From: Sphaerolaimus hirsutus | Taxonomy: Eukaryota > Nematoda > Chromadorea > Monhysterida > Sphaerolaimidae | DNA length: 64,000 nucleotides | Assembly (NCBI GenBank): GCA_964036195.1 | Contig: OZ038458.1 | Coordinates: forward strand, 9,747,832-9,811,831 | Direction of reading: 5' to 3' | Part shown: one piece after another, positions 31,977 to 42,536 of the stretch | How the letters are laid out: every line of letters begins with the position of its first letter | Numbering within the stretch: the stretch's first letter is position 1 | The notes under the pieces: generated by a model | Told to the model about the DNA's origin: nothing | Seen by the model: the letters and a program-made list of their open reading frames with translations, nothing else | Database searches by the model: none | Position numbers and translations under genes: made by a program

Positions 31977-32624
31977 CGTTACGTATCTGTAGTCAAGATG
32001 TAGTCTGATGTAAATCAAGATGGAGGTGGATCACATTAAAAACTGTATAGTGCAATCACATTATACCGTATTCCCTCGAAGTAGTCCGACCATCGAATCA
32101 ACCCTCCCAAGGGTTGTGCGAGCTGGAGAAAAATGCACCCTCCGCTCGAAATAAATACCCCCCTACAGGATGAGCGTTACGAAACATAGTATTTTATGAG
32201 AAGTGAAACATGTATTTTGGATGGCAGTTTGCATAGCAGCTATCAATGCGCAAATTTAGAATTTTATGCAATTTTTCAGTCTTTTAACTCTAATACATAG
32301 AATGAGTGACCGGTGTAACAATTATACCCTGGTGATTTTACGCTTTGCATGCGTGATTTTTACGCTGGAAGCATGCCAGGCAATGATATGAAACGCACGC
32401 GATTTGCTTAAAAACACGATAAAAATACATTGCTGTTATAACGTTTTGCATTAACGTATTCACAACAAAAACGTTTTTCATATCGCATGCTTCAATTATC
32501 ATTGGCACACAAACGTGAGACATAAATAACTCTGCGTGCAGCCAGAGTGTCATGTCGTTGGAGTATACCTGAAACATTTTACTTTGAAATATGGGCGTTT
32601 GATTACCTATATAGGTATATATGT
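31977..32624. other. AT-rich intergenic DNA
   Basis: No gene is supported. It contains the degenerate MITE piece at 32064-32165. Confidence 0.4.
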
Positions 32625-33057
32625 AAACACCTTCCCGGTCACGTCCGGCACCCATTTTTTGGTTTTACTTCTTACATCCTATCCCCAGTTCTAGGGCGCC
32701 CCAGAGGCTGAATCTTGGGGGAGATATTGGCGCAACCCCCATCTACTTCGCATGAATTTGGGGAGTCGCGGCGACCCCTCTCAGGGTGGGTCTCCCTTAA
32801 TGCAAATTATTTTTGGCCTTTTGGTGTCCCACAGCAGGTCCGGCACCCGCTGATTTCTGAGCTGTGGGAGGGGTATAAATGTCAAATTTTGGGGTTGTGT
32901 TACCAACACCACTACCCTACTATACACTATTCATAATTGTGAGAGAAATGTGAAAAAAAATTCAAAAATTCACTTATTCTCTAAAAAAGCACCACTCCCC
33001 AATAGATGGATGACAAAAAATTCACTTTTTGTAACTTTTTTATTAGACACTTGAAGA

Positions 33058-33998
33058 GATGGTTTTAGTGATGGAAAAGCGCCAGAAAAAAGGGCGCCAG
33101 GCGCCAATGGCGCCATGGCGCCATTCGAAAAGTGGGCGCCAAGCGCCAAGGGCGCCACAGAAAAAGGGCGCCAGGCGCCATTCGAAAAGTGGGCGCCAGG
33201 CGCCAAGGGCGCCAGGGAAACAGGGCGCCAAGCGCCAATGGCGCCAGGGCGCCATTTGAAAAAGAGGGCGCCAGGCGCTAATGGCGCCAGGGTAAGTAGG
33301 GGCGTACAACATCCCTGTGTGCTAAAAATGTGTTTCCAGCACTGTTGTGCACACACTGACTTCTTGATTCACATTCTCCAGCATGTAATCAACAAAAACT
33401 GGACTAGCAACACTTTTTTGCATAACATTATACTCATATGTTCAATTCAAACATAATAAAAATTGTCATTCAACAAAACAACAAACACACAAAAACAACA
33501 AACTCTTAAAATAAATCTTTACCGTGGATATTTTCTTGAAGTGTACGGAAACAGAATTGAGACGATTTGAATTGGTTGATTTAACAGTTTGCAAGTTCAA
33601 CAGTTCATCATTCTCAGCTTCCGATCATACAGACACGTCTGATGAACTGTTGGACAAAACATTTCCATCTACTCGCACCACTTCGTTCATTTTTCCAGCG
33701 AATTTTGATTATCTACTATTTATATTTATATTTTTTGTTTATTTATGCAGCACTCATCTTGAAGCCCTGCTGGCGCCATTTTGACGCCCTTTTAGGGCAG
33801 GGCGCCAGGCGCCAAGGGCGCCACGGAAAAAGGGCGCCAAGCGCCAAGGGCACCATGGCGCGTTTCAAAAAGTGGGCGCCAGGCGCCAAGGGCGCCACAG
33901 AAAAAGGGCGCCAAGCGCCAATGGCGCCATGGCGCGGCGCCCTTTGGCGCCCTGAAATGGCGCCAGCGCCATGGCGCCATTCCATCACTAGATGGTTT
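33058..33998. mobile_element. hAT-like element, GGCGCC-word family, 8-bp TSD
   Basis: The element is 33066-33990. It starts TAGTGATGG, ends CCATCACTA, and is flanked by perfect GATGGTTT repeats at 33058-33065 and 33991-33998. About 240 bp at the left end and 210 bp at the right are dense GGCGCCA/GGCGCCAAG words. The centre (33300-33770) is ordinary AT-rich sequence of unknown origin. Confidence 0.88.
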
Positions 33999-34634
33999 AC
34001 AATACTTTAAAGGGAAGGGTTTGATGTTTAAAGTTATGTTAAAAACCATACCTTTAAAATTCCTGCATTGCAAAATTTACTTAGGGTGAATTTTATGACA
34101 TCACAATGGCATCATTGCAGCAACAAAAATTTACAAAATTTACACTCTGAAAGTCCCCCCAAGTAAATTTTGCAATGCATGCATTTTAGACGTATGGTTC
34201 TTTACATAACTTTAAACTCAAACCATTCCCTTTAAAGTATCGTGAACCAGCTCTTCAAGTGTCTAATAAAAAAGTTCCAAAAAGTGAATTTTTTGTCATC
34301 CATCTATTGGGGGTGGTGTTTATAAGAGAATAAAAGAATTTTTTTAGAAATATTTCACATTTATCCCACATTATTGAATAGTGTATAGTAGGGGAGTGGT
34401 GTTGGTAACACATCCCCAAAATTTTAGATTTATACCCCTCCCACAGCTCAGAAATCAGCGGGTGTCGGACCTGCTGTGGGACACCATAAAAGCCAAAAAA
34501 AATTTGCACTTGGGGCGACCCACCCTGAGAGGGGTCGCCGCGACCCCCCAAATTCATGCGAAGTAGAGCGGAGTTGCACCAATACCTCCTCCAAGTTTCA
34601 GCTTCTGGCGCGCCCCAGAACTGGAGATAGGGAT

Positions 34635-36158
34635 TAGGGTGTCAAAAAAATTTTTTTACGGAAAACGGAAAACGGAAAGGTAAAATATTTTCACTTTACG
34701 GAAAACGGAAAACGGAAAGGTAAAAAAAAAATTTCTGCCGGAAAACGGAAAACGGAAAGGTAAAAAAATTTCACTCAGCGGAAAACGGAAAACGGAAAGG
34801 TAAAAAAAAATTGTCGGCCGGAAAACGGAAAACGGAAAAATGAAATGCCGGAAAACGGAAAACGGAAAGCAAAATTTTCACGGAAATGGAAAAAAATAAA
34901 GTGAAATGAGCACGGTAATAGACAAATTTGCAGAAAGAAAACCTGCATGCAGGTTTGCCTGTTTGGCTTTGATTGTGGTAGCTGTACATTCTGCAACCAT
35001 GGATCATGCCTGTAAATTCACTTGTAGTTCAAGCTTAACTGAACCAACAAAAACTCATCAAAAAGTAGCCATAGTGGCCATAGGAAAGAAAACACTATGA
35101 CAATTTCACAGTCTAGAAGCAGTGGGAATCACTGATGACCCCTATGCAACATTGCAGAGGAGATGATAATAAATAGCATAAAATTCAACGACAACAACAA
35201 ACGATACCATATTGACTGGCCGTATAAAGAGAGTATCAGTGACCTGCCCACAGGAAAACGCATCGTTTTAAACGCGTACTGTTTGGACTTGTCTGCAGCC
35301 CAGCAATTTTGGGAGCAGTCATAAAATACCATTTAAATGTGACAATAAACAACATGAATGAATATGAAGAAAATGAAGGGGAACGAAATTAGTTGGCAAA
35401 GATAATAAACAACATTTACGTCAATAACTTCATCATGAGTGTCACGAATGAAGTTGAAGCTTTAGAACTATATTACAAAGTCAAAGCTTTATTTAACCAA
35501 TGTTCTATGAACATGAGGGAATGGCTGTTAAACTCCAGATCAGTCATGAATGAAATAGCAGAAAACAACAGGAGTCCAAAGGTGAATAAAATTGTTGCAG
35601 TAATGGGCATGAAATAAAATCACTTAACGGACATGCTGGCAATATCAACACCAAAATTGCAAATTGACAGCATCACAACACCAACCAGACGAAACTTGAA
35701 TAAATTATTGGTGTCAGCATATGACCCAATTGGGTTCACAGCACCTGTTTCACTGACCCTGAAATCCCAGTTGTCAATGCTGCTCCAAGAGGCAAAAACA
35801 ACACAATGGGATGAGCCAATTGAAGATAAATACAGATTGGAAAAACAATGGAAAAATGCCAGAAAACTGAAAATCGAGCCAGAAAATGGAAAAATGGCCT
35901 TGTAAAATGGAAACGGAAAGGTAAAAATTTTTCAGCCGGAAAACGGAAAACTAGGCCGGAAAAACGGAAACGGAAAGGAAAAAAAATTTCAGCTGCCGGA
36001 AAACGGAAAACGGAAAGGTAAAAAATTTTCGGCTGCCGGAAAACGGAAAACGGAAAGGTAAAAATTTTTTGGCTGCCGGAAAACGGAAAACGGAAAGGTA
36101 AAAAATTTTCCTGCGGAAAGGCGGAAACGGAAAACGGAAACGGAAATTTGACACCCTA
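34635..36158. mobile_element. hAT-like element, CGGAAAA-word family, carrying a BEL pol fragment
   Basis: Ends TAGGGTGTCAAA and TTTGACACCCTA match the 629-bp copies. Flanks GATAGGGA and GATAGGGT match at 7 of 8 bases. CGGAAAACGGAAAGGTAAAA arrays occupy 34660-34890 and 35905-36150. Between them is a diverged BEL/Pao pol piece (35100-35905). At 1524 bp it is far longer than its 629-bp relatives. Confidence 0.82.
35101..35905 (+). pseudogene. BEL/Pao pol fragment inside a hAT-like element
   Basis: Bases 35108-35140 read FHSLEAVGITDDP, close to FHSLESIGITDDP of BEL element 2. Then come DWPYKESISDLPTG, and, after a jump over the RT N-terminal half, INNIYVNNFIMSV (35405-35440), MREWLLNSRS and SAYDPIGFTAP. 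The RT box reads YVNN. Stops and internal deletions break it: a stop follows the METK-like stretch near 35615, and the frame continues after it as TPTRRNLNKLL. It is a relic and cannot make a working enzyme. Confidence 0.8.
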
Positions 36159-36166
36159 GATAGGGT

Positions 36167-37026
36167 GTCACAAGCAGGGTTGGCAAAATCTCAGAAAAAA
36201 ATAAAAATAAAATAAAAATAAAATGGAAAATTAGAGAATAAAATAAAATAAAATAAAATGGAAAATAAATAAAATAAAATTACAATATTACTAAAATTCG
36301 AATTTTTGTAAAATTTTAGTAAAATTGTACAATAATTTGAATTTTTATACAATTTTAGTAAAATTTTACAAAAACTCGAGTGTCTGTTAAATTCTATAGA
36401 AAGTTTTCTATCATGTTGCTTAAGTTTCTAGCTGCTAATTTACAGAACTAGTGCCTAGTTGTATTTGTCATTGTTGTGATTGAAACATATCGTTGCTCAA
36501 AATTGCAAATTTTCACATTTTTTAAAATAGTTTCACCTTAAAGATCACTCATTTTTGTGATTTGTTTCCCGTTTTCTTCGTTCCAAACGTTGAAAAAACC
36601 TATATATTGAACCCCGCAAGCCCCCCCCTCCACCCAAAAAACAACCAAATTTTAGGTATCTTCATTTGGGAGGAGCAATTAGATGCATATATCCAGGACC
36701 TCCTGAGGGTCAAAATACAAAATGCCTACCTCACAACTCGTGTCAAAAGTTTACATAAAAATTTTTTGTATTCATCTGCATGCTTCTAGCATGCACATTG
36801 TTTTATGTACTTGCATCCAAGATTTCCGATTTTTTGTAAAATTTTTGTAAAATATTTGTAAAATTTTTGTAAAATGGTTTCATTTTATTTTATTAATGAC
36901 ATTTCAGAATAAAATAAAACCAAATAAAATGAAACATGAATAAAATTAAAATAAAATACAATTTTAATAAAAATAAAATAAAATTTTAGTAAAAAGAATT
37001 TTACTAAAACCAACCATGGTCACAAG
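36167..37026. mobile_element. hAT-like element, AATAAAAT-word family, 8-bp TSD
   Basis: The element is 36175-37018, beginning CAGGGTTGGCAAAATC and ending AAAACCAACCATG. Perfect GTCACAAG repeats flank it (36167-36174 and 37019-37026). AATAAAATAAAAT and TTTTGTAAAAT words fill both ends. The centre is unique. Confidence 0.85.
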
Positions 37027-37277
37027 TAAGATCAAAAATGGGGTGCCGGACGTGACCGGGAAGGTGTTTATGAACTTATCATGGACTGTGATTAAAATGC
37101 TGACCGAATAATATTTGTCTCCTTCGAAATACTCATCATACCGTCTGAGTGAGTGAAAAAATAAACACACGACGGTATTTCAGGAAATACGTAGCTGTCT
37201 ATCAAGTATATGAATATTTATGACCCCATATTGTATCGGCTGGGATATATCACAATTTCACAGCAAGCCTACTGGCA

Positions 37278-37932
37278 GCCGCAGCCAGAGTTGTTAAAAG
37301 TAAAAACGTTTTCGGAAACATACGTAAATGTAATTTATTGTGAATTTACTTACGGCCCGAGTATACTCGGCGGATCGCACGTTATGCATTTTTCCGAAGG
37401 AAACACTCCATCATGACGCCATCGTTCATAAAATAAAAATTGTTCCAGGAAAAAAAGTCGCAGGGAAAAAGCATTCGCCGCTTGTACGCGACCTCTCCTT
37501 TTTCTTTTTGAAATATTTTTATTATAATGTGCATACATAAGTATCCTGCTTGCGCGTTATCGCCCAAGACATAACTAATTTTGGGCGCATACTTTGCGGT
37601 CTGCCGAGTATACAGAAAACGTTATGTAAATTTTTTAAACATGAAATAGAAGTAAGAGAAAGTACAAATATTTCATTTCTATGCTTGCTAATCTAAAAGG
37701 AACATGTTTTCTGCTTAATTCATGGAACACGTTTTCTATAGGCCCACCAAATATTCAATAATAACTGGAAGTTAAACACCTTTATCTCAAAATATATTGT
37801 GAACCAGTAGTGTTTTCTTTATTCAGATAATTTCAAAAAGTATACGTAAATGCGAGTACCAGTACTTTTACTTGGAGGAAACGTAAATCATTTGAGTGAG
37901 TGTAAGTACGTTCTCGCAACCGTGGCCGCAGC
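37278..37932. mobile_element. hAT-like MITE, GTAAACGTA-word family, 8-bp TSD, carrying a nested MITE
   Basis: The element is 37286-37924, starting CAGAGTTGTTAAAAGTA. Its right end is degraded, but perfect GCCGCAGC repeats at 37278-37285 and 37925-37932 fix the limits. A TATACTCGG element sits at 37362-37612. Confidence 0.82.
37362..37612. mobile_element. TATACTCGGCGG MITE, 256-bp subfamily, nested
   Basis: Ends are TATACTCGGCGGATCGC and GCGGTCTGCCGAGTATA, with interior as in 25986-26241. Confidence 0.82.
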
Positions 37933-38197
37933 CACAGAAGTGCCATCAATGCAAGCGGCGGGTATTTCAAACAAATGAAAAATTAATTTCAGTGCGAGCG
38001 AATCTCGGGGCACAAATTGATACACCGCCACCGTACGACATTCCATCTGCATTCATGTATGTAATCGCAATGAATTAAATAGTATTCGCTGTTTGCTCTG
38101 CTATCGGTCGCCATGGTTTGCTTTGCTATGCTATGGCTACCTAAATAGATTCAACCACGAAATGACATGTACTCACGACACGTACACAGTTTTTTGA

Positions 38198-38864
38198 GTC
38201 GTAATTAGGGTTCAAACGGGACCAGTTTTTCGGACCGGGACCGGGACCACGGTCTCGCTTCAACCTATTGGTACATAATATCCAGCCAATGTTGTTCCAC
38301 ACACCTCCACTGTGAAGGACCACTCTCAATGTATTAGCCATGTCTTATAACATTATTCAAACACTATTCCACTCCCATCTTCACTTGAAGTCGTGAATAT
38401 TTGATGAAAAGCAATGTATTTATGTAACAAGTTGGACAAGACACTTGTAACAACACCTAAAATAGATTTTTTGGCAGAAATCACCACTTATAATACTACA
38501 ACATGGCTCCACAGCCATTATATTGCTATAAATGAATAAATATGACAACATAAGATACTGCTATTTGTCTGACATATTTACGTGTATATGTTAAACACAT
38601 TGTAACTATATTTGGGAGCCTTTGAAAAAACAACAACATTTTACTAAAAAACATAATTCTTCAAACCATTTTTTCATTGAAAAATACGTTTTATCCATCC
38701 CTTGTCGGGATCGCTATAAAATTCCGGGACCGGGACCCGGACTGGGTGGTCGGGACCGGGACTGGCTTTTTTTATTGTCGGGACCGGGACCGGGACCGCC
38801 CCAGTCCGGACTTTTTGCCGAACCATGTACCGGGACCGCGGTCCGTTTGAACCCTAGTCGTAAT
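38198..38864. mobile_element. hAT-like MITE, GGGACC-word family, 8-bp TSD
   Basis: The element is 38206-38856, starting TAGGGTTCAAACGGGACC and ending GGTCCGTTTGAACCCTA. Perfect GTCGTAAT repeats flank it. GGGACCGGGACC words lie at both ends around an AT-rich centre. Confidence 0.9.
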
Positions 38865-38919
38865 GGTATTTATGAGAGGGCACCTCATTTGTATTTATTT
38901 ATTTAAAGAAAAGAGGCTA

Positions 38920-39180
38920 GGGCACTTTACATGTTGGCTACTTTACATGCTGTCAGAAATGACAGTTTACATACCAAAATGCGGCACTTCTCATGTGAAA
39001 GCATGACAGTTTATATGCCAACACTTTTCCACCTCACACGGTTGAAATGCCACACTTTTCATGCTGCACTGACGTTTTTTTGCCATAGTGCGATGGTTTT
39101 CATTCTACAGTGTTTTGCCGGATTCTTCAAAAATACAACACTTCTCATGATGCAATGCGACAGTTCACATGAAGTGGTTG
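38920..39180. repeat. Degenerate word array (GACAGTTTACATG / CACTTTTCATGC)
   Basis: Phrases such as CAGTTTACAT, CACTTCTCATG and CACTTTTCATGC recur six or more times. No termini were found. Confidence 0.45.
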
Positions 39181-39197
39181 TGATTGATGTAAGTCTA

Positions 39198-39842
39198 TGT
39201 ATGATTAGGGTGTCAAAAAATTTTTTTTACGGAAAACGGAAACGGAAACGGAAAAAAAATTTCAGCGGCCGGAAAACGGAACGGAAAACGGAAAAAAATT
39301 TGCACTTGGCGGAAAACGGAAACGGAAACGGAAAAAAAATATAAGTGGCCGGAAAACGGAAAAAGGGGCCGGAAAAACGGAAACGGAAAAATGGAATTTG
39401 CATGGAAATGGAAAAATTTGCTGAAATTTTGCTAAAAAAACGATAAAATTCGCTGAAATTTTGCTGGAAACAAAATTTTTTTTACATAATTGACAATCTG
39501 TATGACTGTTTACCAGTTTGGCTGGAACAGAAAGCAGAAAGTTGAGCCAGAAAATGATGAAATGAGGCAGAAAGCAGAAAATTGAGGCGGAAAACGGAAA
39601 AAAGTGGAAAAACTGGAAATTGAGCCGGAAAACGGAAAAAAGGCGGAAAAACTGAAAATTTAACCGGAAAACGGAAAATGAGCCGGAAAAACGGAAACGG
39701 AAAAAAAGGTTGCCGGAAAACGGAACGGAAAACGGAAAAAAAATTTCAGCGGCCGGAAAACGGAACGGAAAACGGAAAAAATTTGCCTGCGGGAAACGGA
39801 AACGGAAAACGGAAAACGGAAATTTGACACCCTATGTATGAT
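39198..39842. mobile_element. hAT-like MITE, CGGAAAA-word family, 629 bp, 8-bp TSD
   Basis: The element is 39206-39834 with ends TAGGGTGTCAAA and TTTGACACCCTA, flanked by perfect TGTATGAT repeats. It is almost identical, in reverse orientation, to 43597-44225. It lies inside a degraded TATACTCGG MITE. Confidence 0.92.
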
Positions 39843-39997
39843 AATTATGTATGAATAATGAACCAAAAATTATACAGTTTGTTTCATCATAATATTTCAT
39901 TTTTACTATGGAATAAATAATTATGAAATTTATCACAAGATTTTATTCATTAAATTATGGTAAGTTTTCATACTAGGCGTGCTGTCTGCCGAGTATA
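39843..39997. mobile_element. TATACTCGGCGG MITE, short subfamily, left end degraded
   Basis: It matches the reverse of 29601-29784 from AATAATGAACC through CTGCCGAGTATA. The hAT-like element at 39206 is inserted near its decayed end. Confidence 0.65.
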
Positions 39998-40239
39998 CCA
40001 AATGCTCAGATGGGCATTTTATATACCTAGGTGCTATTTCATGACAATTTCTACTTCACAAATCAACTTTTTTCAATTGTGTAATTAAGGGCACTCTTTT
40101 ACAATGTGTAAAATATCTACAACGACAAATCAGATCACAAATAAAATTTTTAGGAGTAAAGAATACTTGGATCATTTTCAATGGAATTCAATAGCATGTT
40201 TATACTAATCTGATCTACTAATTTGTATGTAGTCTACTT

Positions 40240-40458
40240 AAGATGTACCCCCCCTCGTTTGACTAGTCTACAGGAGTCTATGCATGTCAGTTATTGATGC
40301 ATTTTTCTACCCCAGTGTACATCACAAACGACAATTTTGTACTAGGATTTGAAAAAAAATTTGGTGAAATAATACCCCCCCTCGTTTAACCCCCCCCCCC
40401 CCTCTCGGGACCACTATGAAACAATCACCCCCCGGGGGGTATTTCGAGGAAATACGGT
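40240..40458. mobile_element. GAAATACCCC-type MITE, truncated copy
   Basis: Its right end matches 22168-22627 in reverse, including TCGGGACCACTATGAAACA and the terminus GAGGAAATACGG. Confidence 0.7.
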
Positions 40459-40649
40459 ATCTCACTTTATTCTTTTTGTATAGATTGGCTGCAGTCGTGG
40501 TTGTTGCATGAAACAGATGTAGTGTGCCCACAAACACTAGTTTTCAACCAAAGATTTGAAAACTCATAAATCAACCCTGAACGCATTTGACTTTACTATA
40601 ATGTCTTTTTGATTTCATGAAACTATCTAGATACCTACGTAATATGTAA

Positions 40650-40785
40650 AGTGTCGCGGACTCCATTACAGATGCGGACCGCGTGTACGTTTTCAGATAG
40701 ATGAACTTGATGCTTTTTCATATGTAAATACTATCTGAAAGTACACGCGGTTCGCTACTGTAATGCCGTTCTGTTCGGCAGCCCG
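40650..40785. repeat. Short imperfect palindrome
   Basis: CCATTACAG...ACCGCGTGTACG...CAGATAG is matched in reverse by CTATCTG...TACACGCGGT...CTGTAATG. It is a small foldback element of unknown type. Confidence 0.6.
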
Positions 40786-41213
40786 TCGCTGTGACTAACA
40801 ATTTTTTAAACAGGGGTAACCCATTCTAAAGTTCACTAGAAAATTTAAATCATTTTTGTCTATAATTTGAATACCTAGGTAAATAGAAGCATTATTTAAA
40901 CTAGGTTCCCAAAACGGTTTTTTTTATGCACACATTTCTTCACGCCGCATATCTATACAAACATACTTCATTGTAACATTACATTGATAATGTTTAAATG
41001 TTTCAAAGTACGAAAAATTGAAACTGCCAGAACACAGCTTTCGAACAGAAAGGTCATTTCAAATTTATAAAAATTGTTTACGACATGATTTGTACCTATG
41101 TGCAATTTCTATAATGAGATTGGGAATTGCCAATTCAAGTGGCCTGCCTGGCACATACAGTTTGTCCAAAGTACAAAATGGAAACGAAAGATGATGTAGA
41201 TGCAGATACATAC

Positions 41214-41296
41214 CGTATTTTCTCGAAATACCCCCCCCCTCGAAATACCTGCAGGTCTGAGCGAACTTGCAACCCCCTTCTCAAATAACCCCCACC
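41214..41296. mobile_element. GAAATACCCC-type MITE fragment
   Basis: It has the head ACCGTATTTTCTCGAAATAC followed by C-runs. There is no matching right end nearby. Confidence 0.55.
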
Positions 41297-41389
41297 GGAA
41301 ATGAGTGTTTTAATTGCCCGGTGTAATGCTAAACACACGTTGAATATTTACAATAACTGAGTTCCTACAAACTTATATTTATAAGTATA

Positions 41390-41635
41390 TACCGTATTCC
41401 CTCGAAATACCCCCCGGGGGGCGATTGTTTCAGAGTGAGAATTTTGAGAGAAAAACGTGAAAAATGCAACAATAACCACACTTTATACGTTTTTACAGCC
41501 TTATATAAGGATGTAGATGGTATAAACGATGTTCTAACGTAACACAGTAAGTGTTTTGAACATCTGTTATGCATTTGCCGGACTACAAATTCATAGTGCC
41601 GATTTTGAGGGGGGTATTTCGAGGAAATACGGTAG
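41390..41635. mobile_element. GAAATACCCC-type MITE
   Basis: Ends CCGTATTCCCTCGAAATACC and TATTTCGAGGAAATACGG are flanked by TA. The centre (GTTCTAACGTAACACAGTAA) is shared in reverse with 46768-47032. Confidence 0.82.
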
Positions 41636-41735
41636 ACGCTTATATTTACATGTCGGTTATTATGTTGCATTTTTGTACGTCTGCGTACGTTACAAACAAA
41701 GAATCAGTACTGGAAGTTAAACAAATGCTATCGAA

Positions 41736-42468
41736 ATAATAAACCCCTTCGAAATACCCCCTCCCTCGATTATCCCCTCAAAATTTACACTCTGAAAAAA
41801 TAAACCCCCTGGGGCCAGATTTAATACTCCCTACAGATTTGTAGGGTAGGGCGTACGCCCGACAGATTTTTTAAAGTTCAGCCGCATCGACACACATGCT
41901 CCGAGAGCAAGGCGGTTTGTAAAATATACGAAACCATCCCTTAAGGTCGCCGATATTGCAATATTACGTATATCACTTCGATTTTGGCCCGGAAATCACG
42001 ATTTCGTCATTTCTTGACCGTCTGCCAATTCGTTTTTTATTTTATTTTGTCGGGCGGGTTACTCGCATAAGTCGCGCTTTTGTACGCTCGTGCATGCATT
42101 TCGTTCTTGTCGCTGCCCTCATGGTTTCGGTTGCAGACAGTGAACACTAAAAAAGTGACCACCTGACTATACAAAAGCGCGACTTATGCGAGTAACCCGC
42201 CCGACAAAATAAAATAAAAAACGAATTGGCAGACGGCCAAGAAATGACGAAATCGTGATTTCCGGGCCAAAATCGAAGCAATATACGTCATATTACAATA
42301 TCGGCAACCTTAACGGATAGTTTCGTGTATGTTACGAACCGCCTTGCTCTCGGTGCATGTGCGTCGATGCGGTTGAATTTAAAAAAATCTATCGGGCGTA
42401 CGCCCTACCCTACAAATCTGTAGGGAGTATTAAATCTGGCCCCTGGGGTATTTCGAGGAAATACGGTA
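41736..42468. mobile_element. GAAATACCCC-type MITE split by a foldback element
   Basis: The left part has TCGAAATACCCCCTCC and CTGAAAAAATAAACCCCC. The right part is GGGGTATTTCGAGGAAATAC then GGTA. The 625-bp palindromic element sits between them. Confidence 0.7.
41806..42448. mobile_element. Foldback element with about 290-bp arms and 9-bp TSD
   Basis: The element is 41815-42439 (CCAGATTTAATACTCCC to its complement). CCCCTGGGG occurs on both sides at 41806-41814 and 42440-42448. Left arm to about 42095 and right arm from about 42160 are near-perfect reverse complements over their whole length. Long inverted repeats with 9-bp duplications are typical of Mutator-like elements; the assignment is inference. 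Confidence 0.8.
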
Positions 42469-42536
42469 AAACTAATTCATTTTAAAATGAAAAAGTTATG
42501 TTGAAGAGTTCAAAAAACAATCCCATCTATAGTAAA

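Larger units (their letters stand above)
32625..37070. mobile_element. Long palindromic element, copy 1, with three nested hAT-like insertions
   Basis: Outer ends AAACACCTTCCCGGTCACGT and ACGTGACCGGGAAGGTGTTT. The left arm (32640-33065) and the right arm (34250-34634, resuming at 36159-36174 and 37019-37070) share, in reverse complement, the phrases around CCCAGTTCTAGGGCGCCCCAG, TCCGGCACCCGCTGATTTC and CCCCAATAGATGG. The centre (33991-34245) is itself palindromic. Insertions at 33066-33990, 34635-36158 and 36175-37018 account for most of the excess length over copy 2. No transposase was seen. Confidence 0.75.

Noticed and set aside
39206-39834. Telomere-like TAGGG motif
   Set aside because: It occurs once at each terminus as part of the inverted repeat, not in tandem.
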